Shown: one piece after another, positions 7,149 through 14,406 of the stretch
How the letters are laid out: every line of letters begins with the position of its first letter
Position numbering within the stretch: the first letter of the stretch is position 1
NCBI GenBank assembly: GCA_002430925.1
Contig: DJDD01000115.1
Span: 1-27,435 of the forward strand
Length of the DNA stretch: 27,435 nucleotides
Source: Flavobacteriales bacterium UBA5933
Lineage (GTDB): Bacteria > Bacteroidota > Bacteroidia > Flavobacteriales > Weeksellaceae
Direction of reading: 5' to 3'
Made by a program: the position numbers and the translations under genes
Notes under the pieces: model-generated
What the model saw: the letters and a program-made list of their open reading frames with translations, nothing else
What the model was told of the DNA's origin: nothing
The model's database searches: none

Positions 7149-8095
7149 AAAATAATGACTCTATAGAAGAATTATTTCAAAAAAGAAATAAAGAAGCTGT
7201 CGGTGAAAAACCGAGAGATTTGGTTTGGAAGCGTATAGAATCAGGACTTAATACTGAAAATAAAAAAAGAAGAACAGTAAGAGAGTTTGTATCGAGTGTT
7301 TGGTTTTCTGCAGCTGTTTTTGCATTAATAGCTATTCCGTATTTTATTTTTTTTGTAGAAAACTTAAATTCATTTAACGAAAATGATTCAATTGAAGTTG
7401 TAAAAATGGATGATTTTCCAGAAGAGCAAGCTATTGTAACAACAAAACAATTAGATATAGTTGAAGAGGTAGAAGATAAAAATAAAAAAGAAGTTATTGT
7501 CGTAAAAAATAAAGATAATGATTTAGTTAATAAGCCTATACTTCCTAAAAAAGAAGTGATTGTTTTAACAGAAACTAAAACAGAAAAACAAAAAACTTTA
7601 GATTCAATTGAAAATAAAGGTCTATATGCTGTTAATTCTAGAATGAAAGTTAATAGAGATGAACATAAGGATTCTGCTAATTTTAGAAAATTAGACGAAT
7701 CGTTTTCAATTTCTAATTCATATTACAAACAAAGAGAAGATAAAACAAACAAAGAAATTCAATCAAATTCCAAATCTGCCGTTCCAATTATTCAATCATC
7801 AGATAAACCTATGGATATTAGTACAATTAATAATTCAACGGATGAGGATGTTAAAATTATATATAAACCATTAAAATTTACAGCTAAAACAAAAATACTT
7901 CGAACAAATTTTAAATTATTAGATAAATCGAAAAATACAATTTCATTTGTTAATAATTCTATAATTATTTCTTTTGAGAAAGTACATAATGAGATTATTC
8001 TAAAGACAAATGAGCCTAAGATGTCTTTTGAATTATTAGATTTATTAGAAAAAAATAAAAAAGATATTTTCAATCATTATCAATCAATTGAATAG
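7145..8095 (+). CDS. Single-pass membrane protein, probable anti-sigma factor
   Basis: 316 residues starting at a GTG whose last two bases are part of the upstream sigma-factor stop codon. The cytoplasmic N-terminus (about 1-48) contains IEELFQKRNKE and PRDLVWKRIESGLN, the 'VW..I...L' pattern often seen just ahead of the membrane helix in Bacteroidetes proteins encoded next to ECF sigma factors. One transmembrane helix follows (about 51-72: SVWFSAAVFALIAIPYFIFF). The remaining ~240 residues are periplasmic, rich in Lys, Asn, Glu and Ser and probably mostly disordered, with a more ordered end (about 235-310). There is no zinc-binding HxxxCxxC motif and no FecR signature. The anti-sigma role is inferred from topology and coupling only. 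Confidence 0.6.
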   Translation: MKNNDSIEELFQKRNKEAVGEKPRDLVWKRIESGLNTENKKRRTVREFVSSVWFSAAVFALIAIPYFIFFVENLNSFNENDSIEVVKMDDFPEEQAIVTTKQLDIVEEVEDKNKKEVIVVKNKDNDLVNKPILPKKEVIVLTETKTEKQKTLDSIENKGLYAVNSRMKVNRDEHKDSANFRKLDESFSISNSYYKQREDKTNKEIQSNSKSAVPIIQSSDKPMDISTINNSTDEDVKIIYKPLKFTAKTKILRTNFKLLDKSKNTISFVNNSIIISFEKVHNEIILKTNEPKMSFELLDLLEKNKKDIFNHYQSIE

Positions 8096-8096
8096 T

Positions 8097-8131
8097 GTAA
8101 ATTTATAGTTTAACTAAAACTATAAATTACA
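8097..8131 (+). other. Hairpin in the gap before the subtilase gene
   Basis: ATTTATAGTTT (8101-8111) pairs with AAACTATAAAT (8117-8127), loop AACTA, and the stem can extend with GTAA/TTAC. No T run follows, and the ATG is at 8137, so it forms part of the message leader rather than a terminator. It may adjust expression of the protease relative to the two upstream genes. Confidence 0.5.
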
Positions 8132-8136
8132 CGAAT

Positions 8137-9732
8137 ATGAAAAAAAGGTATATCTTTTTTATTTTCTTTTTGTTTACATTAGCTACTTATGCCCAAGATT
8201 TATATCTTATTAAATTAAAAACAAAAGATAATAGTTCAACTGAATTAAGTAATCCATTAAAATTCCTTTCTCAAAGATCTTTAGATAGAAGAATAAAATA
8301 TTCTATCACTTTAGATGAAAAAGATATTCCAATTTCTTCTGATAGAATAAGTCAGATAAAAAAATTATCATTAAACTATATTGGTCATAGTAAATGGTTG
8401 AATACAATTATGGTAGAAATTTCTGATAGCTCTGTTATTTCTAAAATAAAAGATTTATCATTTGTAGAATCTGTTAATACCATGGTTCGTAATACGAATT
8501 CTTCTGATTTGAAAAAAAGGGAACCAAAATGGATAGATTTAAATGCTAAAAGCACTAACTATAATTATGGTGTAAATAACTTTATAGAACAAATTAATTT
8601 AAAGCCATTACACAATCAAGGTTATCTTGGAGAAAATATTTATATAGGAGTTATTGATGCAGGTTTCCCTGGTGTTGATAAAATAACTGCATTTAAAAAC
8701 CTTAGAAGTGATAATAGAATTCTTGATACGTACGATTTTGTTGAAAAAAACAAAAATGTATATAATTCTAATTCACATGGAACAATGGTTTTATCTACAA
8801 TGGCAGCAGAAGTTGACGGCACTTATGTTGGTACAGCACCAAAAGCAAATTATTCTTTATATATTTCAGAGGATAATAACAATGAAACTCCTAAGGAGTT
8901 ATTATATTGGATTCAAGCAGCTGAAAGAGCAGATAGTGTAGGAGTAGATATTATTAATACTTCTTTAGGATATACTACTTTTGACGATTCTCGTTATGAT
9001 TATTCTTACCAAGATATGAATGGTACAACAACGTTGATAGCTTTGGGAGCTAAAGTTGCAATTGATAAAGGTATTTTGGTTGTTGTGGCAGCAGGAAATG
9101 AAGGAAGTAAATCTTGGAAATATATAACTTCACCAGCTGATGTTGAGAATGCATTTACTGTAGGTGCAAATACTAGTAATAATTATGCGGCATCTTTTTC
9201 TTCTTATGGACCTAACTCTTTAGGAATTTTAAAGCCAAATGTTTCGGCACTTGGTCAATATATTTATTTGTATTCTGATAATGGTCAAATAATTTTTAAT
9301 AATGGAACGTCTTTTTCTTCGCCTATAACAGCAGGTGCAATGGCTATTATGTTACAGAAATTTCCCAAAACTCCTTTAGCTTTATTAAAAAGCAAGGTAG
9401 AAGAATCAGCAAGTTTATATTCAAGTCCATCTAATCAATTGGGTTATGGTATTCCAGATTATTATAAAGCTTCTCAAGAAGTACTTATGACGAATGATTT
9501 TAAAAAGGAAAGTGAATTTTTGGTATTTCCTAATCCTTTTGGTAATGAGATAACAGTACAATCTAAAAATGGAGTAAATTTTATTGAAATCTATTCTCTA
9601 ATTGGTCAAAAGATTCTTAGCTTTTATAATCAAGAAAAAATAAATACATCAAATTTGAAAAGTGGATTTTATTTGATAAAAATTCAAGATAAAAAAGGAA
9701 ATTTTTACATGAATAAACTTTTGAAAAAATAA
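8137..9732 (+). CDS. Secreted subtilisin-like (S8) serine protease with T9SS domain
   Basis: 531 residues. Signal peptide 1-20 (MKKRYIFFIFFLFTLATYAQ). A propeptide-like region spans about 21-150 (VESVNTMVRNT), followed by the S8 catalytic domain with D174 in IGVIDAGFPG, H214 in NSHGTMVLSTMAA, oxyanion N321 in VVVAAGNEG and S392 in NGTSFSSPITAGAMA, so the triad is complete. A T9SS type A sorting domain closes the protein (about 460-531: FLVFPNPFGNEITV, LKSGFYLIKI, MNKLLKK). It is exported across the outer membrane to the surface or medium, where it degrades proteins. It lies 41 bases after the anti-sigma-like gene on the same strand, so the sigma factor may control it directly. It ends at a bidirectional terminator. 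Confidence 0.92.
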   Translation: MKKRYIFFIFFLFTLATYAQDLYLIKLKTKDNSSTELSNPLKFLSQRSLDRRIKYSITLDEKDIPISSDRISQIKKLSLNYIGHSKWLNTIMVEISDSSVISKIKDLSFVESVNTMVRNTNSSDLKKREPKWIDLNAKSTNYNYGVNNFIEQINLKPLHNQGYLGENIYIGVIDAGFPGVDKITAFKNLRSDNRILDTYDFVEKNKNVYNSNSHGTMVLSTMAAEVDGTYVGTAPKANYSLYISEDNNNETPKELLYWIQAAERADSVGVDIINTSLGYTTFDDSRYDYSYQDMNGTTTLIALGAKVAIDKGILVVVAAGNEGSKSWKYITSPADVENAFTVGANTSNNYAASFSSYGPNSLGILKPNVSALGQYIYLYSDNGQIIFNNGTSFSSPITAGAMAIMLQKFPKTPLALLKSKVEESASLYSSPSNQLGYGIPDYYKASQEVLMTNDFKKESEFLVFPNPFGNEITVQSKNGVNFIEIYSLIGQKILSFYNQEKINTSNLKSGFYLIKIQDKKGNFYMNKLLKK

Positions 9733-9733
9733 A

Positions 9734-9763
9734 AAAACTCTTCTAAAATTTTAGAAGAGTTTT
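9734..9763. terminator. Bidirectional terminator, perfect 30-base palindrome
   Basis: AAAACTCTTCTAAAA (9734-9748) and TTTTAGAAGAGTTTT (9749-9763) form a perfect inverted repeat between the converging subtilase gene and the broken GEVED gene. It covers the stop codon of the latter (9751-9753). Confidence 0.85.
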
Positions 9764-11949
9764 AAAAATTCTTTTTTAATTACTTTGAATGTTTCAACAT
9801 CTGTCTTAACTATATACACACCCTTATTCAAATGTGATAAATTTATTGATCCAGATTTAGAATTGATTGTTGTTGCATAAATTCTTTTACCAACTAAATC
9901 ATAAACTTCTATATTTCCAATGTTTTTATCATGGTTAAAATATAATATATCTTTTACTGGGTTTGGATAATATTCTATAGTTTTTGATGATGTTTTAATT
10001 TCATCATTTGTTCCTAATAAACCACAAGAACTGATTAATGTAAGAACACCATCCCACTCACCACTTCCAGGTAATTCTAACCAAGTTGCACCTCCATCTT
10101 GACTAAGTCTTCCAGAGTATTCACTATTAAGGTTACTTGTAGCAGAAAGAGCTGAATTTTTAGCAGAGTTTACATTAATTCCGATCCAATAAGTTTTGCT
10201 TTCATCTTCAGCAATTAAATCTAAATTTTCTTTTAAATTAAATGTATATCTAACTAATTCATAACCACCTAAAGAATAATTAGTATCTTCTACATTACTT
10301 GGAATAATATCACTTTCAGACCAAATAGCTTGTCCAGGTGTTCCGTTATTGTCTTCGTATACAGTTAAATTAGCAGCGGTAACATCTGACTGAACTAATA
10401 AATCAAATTTAACTTGAGATCAATTAAAACTATGATTAGGTTCTATTTTAAAGTCATTAGCAATTGTAGATTTTGAAACATTTGCATGGCTATTTTCAAT
10501 TCCTTCATTTGTTGTTGCTTTAATACAACTTCCTGTTAAAATTTCTACAGTATAATCTTCGATTTGACCATCAGTAGATAAATTACATATATTTGTAAAA
10601 TAATCATTTCCCTTTGTCATAACAATTCTAGCAGTTATTTTTCCAAGTTTTGCATTTTGAGGAATATTAATCTGTTTTTTTGCAGAAATATTATCATTTC
10701 CATTAGAATTATTTATTGTTCCAATTTGATAAATTTCATCACTACTGAAAATTCCATCATTATTCCAATCAAAAAAAGCTGTTACAGCATAAGTATTATT
10801 TCCATTTGTATTACCTTTTATTTCTAATATCTCGGAACCACTTTGTTCTAAATTGATTGATAGGTTTTTGAAATTTTCTACACTTTCACTACTAGAAGTT
10901 GAAGAGTTTTCAAAATCTTTAACTTTAACAGAAGTAATCGGAGAAACAGAAGTAATCGTTGGAGAACAAAATTCAAAATCATTAACAACAAGAGTATAGT
11001 CTTGTACTTGACCATTATAATTACCAGAACCACAAGCGTAAAAAGAACTATTATCTGAAGCCAATTTTACAATTCTAATTCTAGTTTCACCTAATTTAGC
11101 ATTATTAGGAACATTAATATTCCCTACCAATTGAGTACCATGAGAGCCTGTAGAATTGGAATATGTTCCAACAAAGTAGACTTCGTTTTCACTTGTAAAA
11201 TATCCATCTTGATCCCAATCAATAAATATTGTGAATGAATTTACCTTATTTCCATTTGTATCACCTTCTAAATATATTGGATATGATTGATCCTTTGCAA
11301 CATTTGCCTTTTGATCTAAGAAATAATAAACACTTTTTTGACCAGCTTCATTTGTACGTCTATTCTGAATTTCATTCAATCCTACAAAAGTTATAGGTTC
11401 TGTTTTAGGGATTGTGTTAAAATAACAATATCTATCATTAATATCTTCATATTCATGTTCAGAAATAGAAATGTCATCAATATATACTTCATCACCTCCT
11501 TTATAAAGTAATACAATATTGATGTATTCACCTAAATATCCTTCTAAACTGATTTCTTCATTATTTACTTTTGTTGCATCTAAGTTAGAAACGTTTTTAG
11601 AATTCCATATTTCTTTGCTATGCATTCCTTCATTATAGCTAACAAGAATAGAGAAATCGGTATTTTTAGTTGCTATATATTTAAATCTCAATACTGGAGA
11701 ATTAGCATTATATAAATCTACTTGAGGAGATGTTAGTTTTTCATTTTGAGTTGTTGACGAGGGTGAAACATGTGCCGCATTACTATCTAATACCGTACTA
11801 TGTGCAATGTTCCATGTTGCTGTTGATTGTTGAGATAATGTCCAAGTTGATGGTAAACTTTCAGCTTGAAAATTTTCAAGTTTTAAATATTGACCGAAAG
11901 CAGTGCTAAATGTTATGGTCATGATTATGACCAGAATAATTTTTCTCAT
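9751..11949 (-). pseudogene. T9SS surface protein with two GEVED domains, interrupted by TGA
   Basis: One reading frame runs from the ATG at 11947-11949 to TAA at 9751-9753 (733 codons including the final stop), broken only by TGA at 10420-10422. Signal peptide 1-20 (MRKIILVIIMTITFSTAFGQ). Next come a cleaved-adhesin/choice-of-anchor-like domain (about 21-160) and two GEVED domains, each with an FxDWxxDGxF/I motif and ending in GQVQDYTLVV or GQIEDYTVEI. The TGA falls at PNHSFN-stop-SQVKFDLLVQSD, inside a beta-rich domain. The rest (WIGINVNSAKN, GGATWLELPGSG, then YYPNPVKDIL and LNKGVYIVKT) carries the T9SS sorting domain. Translation up to TGA gives 509 residues without a sorting signal, so the product should not reach the surface. 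Likely a recent nonsense mutation; a sequencing error is possible. Confidence 0.82.
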
Positions 11950-11981
11950 TTGTGTTAATTATATTAATTAGTTTTTAAAGT

Positions 11982-12840
11982 TTATTTTTTTAAGAATTTT
12001 TGAACTAATTTTTTATCTTTATTGATAGATGAATATAAGTTCCTTTACTTAAGTGAGATACGTTGATTTCTGTATTTTTATTTACTTTAGCTGTTTTTAC
12101 GATTTGTCCTAAAGAATTATAAATTTTTATTTCTCCATCATTAATTATATGTAAGCTATTGTCTACCAAAGTATTTTTTATAATTAATTCTTTATTATTC
12201 ACATTATAATCTGTAGTTGATAAATTTTCACATACATTTAATTCTGATTGTGAATTTCTAGGGCTTATAGTTAAAGTTTCAAAATCATTCTTATTATTAT
12301 TAGTATCTGTACATCCATTATTTTTTCTTAGTAATGAAGTCGTATTACTAGGTATAGGTGCATTTTCATTACCTTCTGAAGTATCAGCATTTAATCCATA
12401 ATCAATGAAATCGATTACATTATCATCATCAGCTTTTATTGGAAATTCATTATTAGTTGTTAAAGTTATTTTACCATTTGTAGTTGCTAGATTAATACCA
12501 GATTCCACAATATAATCTGCAGTTGGTAAATCTTTCATAGTATCAGATGTAGAAGATCCTCCAGATTCTTGTATAAGATAATATCCTCCAGCAGGTATAG
12601 TGATATTTGGTAGAGGATGAGAGTTATTAGAAGCGAAAGATAGTTTGCCTATGGCATATAATGTATATATGCTCCTTGTAGTGTTACTTCTTTGTCACTT
12701 TTATTAAATAATTCAATAAAATCATTTTTAAAAGTTGAAGTTGAATTTCCACCGGCTGTATAAACTTGACTTATTACTATTTGGGCGTGCGAAAACATAG
12801 CTGTTGTGAGAACAGCTAAAAGGGTGTAAATTTTTTTCAT
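11982..12840 (-). pseudogene. Lamin-tail-domain T9SS protein with two frameshifts
   Basis: The ATG is at 12838-12840, with signal peptide MKKIYTLLAVLTTAMFSHAQ. The sequence then reads IVISQVYTAGGNSTSTF and FIELFNKSDKEVTLQGAYIHY, a lamin-tail domain (LTD) as in secreted bacterial LTD proteins. At about 12652-12660 this frame ends (MP-stop), while the neighbouring frame continues seamlessly (YAIGKLSFASNN, ITIPAGGYYLIQESGG, then DLPTADYIVESG). A two-base insertion in an AT-rich run explains it. A second shift at about 12033-12045 separates HLSKGTYI from its proper end SSINKDKKLVQKFLKK, which runs in another frame to a stop at 11982-11984. One T missing from a T run explains that. Repairing both gives 286 codons and a complete LTD plus T9SS protein. 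Confidence 0.8.
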
Positions 12841-12988
12841 CTTTGTGTTAAAGAATGCCTAAATTAAATTAAAAACACAATAAACAAAAAAGATTAAAGT
12901 TAAAATTGAATTTTGCTTAATAAAATTAAAATTTTATAACTTATTAAAAGAGAGAGTTAAATAGGTTTGTTTTTAAGTGATATCAAAA

Positions 12989-13243
12989 TTATATTAACGC
13001 AGTATAACATGCAAATAAGCCAAACACTATACCAGGAGAATTGGCAATAGCAAGAGGCCAATCTTTTTTCTTAATACCATAAATAACCCAAAGTGAACAA
13101 TTTATTGCAGCAACAAAAGGTTGTATATGATCACTTTTTTGCCCAATCAGGTTATTTAGTATTTGTGGAATATATGAAACATACATCCCTAGAGATGTAC
13201 AAGTTGCTACATAACCTAAAATCTTAATAAATTTACTTTCCAT
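12989..13243 (-). CDS. SemiSWEET-type sugar transporter (PQ-loop family)
   Basis: 84 residues forming one three-helix bundle (about 8-28, 41-59, 64-83), the length and layout of bacterial SemiSWEETs, which work as homodimers in the inner membrane and carry sugars by facilitated diffusion. The PQ motif is SYIPQI in the first helix (P26, Q27). A conserved asparagine and tryptophan for substrate binding appear in AAINCSLWVIYG in the second helix, and the third helix has NSPGIVFGLFACYTAL. The sugar cannot be predicted. The gene is followed by the broken LTD gene and preceded by ribF, all on the minus strand, with a 90-base gap to ribF. Confidence 0.88.
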   Translation of the reverse strand: MESKFIKILGYVATCTSLGMYVSYIPQILNNLIGQKSDHIQPFVAAINCSLWVIYGIKKKDWPLAIANSPGIVFGLFACYTALI

Positions 13244-13332
13244 AGGTGATAGTTATTTTTATTTATAAGTATTTCTACTAAGTTAGTAAAAAAAATTATA
13301 GATGAATAATCAGAGCTATGTAAGTAATAGGT

Positions 13333-14265
13333 TTATTTATAAGAACTATAATTTTTTAGTGCATTTTCTTTATCGTTATTCATAGCTTCTATTAATTGAT
13401 CCAACGAGTTAAATTTTTTCTCATCTCTAAGTCTTCCTAAAAATTCTAAACGAATGGTTTTACCATATATATCTTGATTAAAGTTAAGAATATTTACTTC
13501 TATTCGGTGTTCTCTAGAATTTGTTACAGTTACTCTGTAACCTATACTTAGCAATCCTAAATATTTTTTATCCTCAACAAAAACAGAAACTGCATATACA
13601 CCATCTTTCGGAATTAATTTACTAGGATCAACCTCTAAATTAGCCGTTGGAAAACCGAGTTCTCTACCAAGTTTGTCTCCATGTACAACAACTCCAGAAA
13701 GAGGATAATTATATTTTAATGCTTGATTTGCATATTCAATATTTCCTTCTTTTAATGCCTTTCTGATTTTTGTAGAGCTAATGGCAGATTCTTCATGCTG
13801 TATAGCTTCTAATTGAATAAGATTAAAACCATATTCTCTAGACAATTTTTCGAGTTGTTCAAAATTCCCTTCTCTGTTTTTACCAAAATGATGATCATGT
13901 CCAATAACCAAAGTATGAAGATTCATTTTTTTGATAAGATATTCAATAATAAAATCTTTTGCAGAAACTTGAGAAAAATCTTTTGTAAATGGATGTATGA
14001 CAAGATTATCTAATTCAAGACTATATAATATATCTTCTTTTTCTGATAAAGTAGAAAGTAATTCTAATTTAAAATCAGGTTGTATGACCTTTCTTGGATG
14101 TGGATAAAAAGTTAATAAAACACTTTCTCCATTTTCTTTTTGTGCAATATTATTTAATTGTTTTACTATAGTCTGATGTCCTATGTGTACACCATCATAC
14201 ATTCCTAATGTAATAATAGCATTTTTTATATGGCAACAATCATCGATGGAATTATATACTTTCAC
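13333..14265 (-). CDS. ribF: Bifunctional riboflavin kinase / FAD synthetase
   Basis: 310 residues, standard for bacterial RibF. It converts riboflavin to FMN and FMN to FAD in the cytoplasm. The N-terminal FAD synthetase (nucleotidyltransferase) domain shows TLGMYDGVHIGHQTIV (residues 19-34, the HxGH signature) and GHDHHFGKNREGN, plus SSTKIRKAL. The C-terminal flavokinase domain (about 180-305) shows GRELGFPTANLEVD and GVYAVSVFV, then HRIEVNILNF. A TAACTTTG box at 14277-14284 lies only 12 bases from the ATG, implying a very short leader. It is divergent from the TonB receptor gene at 14407. Confidence 0.95.
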   Translation of the reverse strand: MKVYNSIDDCCHIKNAIITLGMYDGVHIGHQTIVKQLNNIAQKENGESVLLTFYPHPRKVIQPDFKLELLSTLSEKEDILYSLELDNLVIHPFTKDFSQVSAKDFIIEYLIKKMNLHTLVIGHDHHFGKNREGNFEQLEKLSREYGFNLIQLEAIQHEESAISSTKIRKALKEGNIEYANQALKYNYPLSGVVVHGDKLGRELGFPTANLEVDPSKLIPKDGVYAVSVFVEDKKYLGLLSIGYRVTVTNSREHRIEVNILNFNQDIYGKTIRLEFLGRLRDEKKFNSLDQLIEAMNNDKENALKNYSSYK

Positions 14266-14276
14266 AAGTTTTTTTA

Positions 14277-14284
14277 CAAAGTTA
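14277..14284 (-). promoter_or_regulatory. Bacteroidetes -7 promoter box of ribF
   Basis: TAACTTTG on the minus strand matches TAnnTTTG exactly. It is so close to the ATG (14265) that the leader would be under about 10 bases. Confidence 0.55.
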
Positions 14285-14332
14285 ATCTCTTTTTATATTA
14301 AATAATAGAAATATAAAATATGATTTTTAATC

Positions 14333-14353
14333 AATTTATTTAGATTAAATAAA
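14333..14353 (+). promoter_or_regulatory. Candidate iron-regulator (Fur-type) box, first receptor
   Basis: TTTATTTA (14335-14342), spacer GAT, TAAATAAA (14346-14353): a perfect 8-base inverted repeat 54 bases ahead of the receptor ATG. Its left part, AATTTATTTAGA (14333-14344), recurs in the same orientation upstream of the other TonB receptor gene (27004-27015). Fur sites are AT-rich inverted repeats of about 19 bases, so a Fur-type site is reasonable. In a genome this AT-rich, chance remains possible. Confidence 0.45.
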
Positions 14354-14406
14354 AATAATTTGTAAAAAAATAAAACCTTGCTTAAGTTTACACCCAAATT
14401 TTAACG

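Noticed and set aside
10420..10422. In-frame TGA read as selenocysteine or tryptophan (recoding)
   Set aside because: There is no stem-loop of selenocysteine-insertion type after the TGA, the domain is an extracellular beta-domain with no redox role, and other genes in the window use TGA as a normal stop (for example the 6606 gene). A nonsense mutation is simpler.
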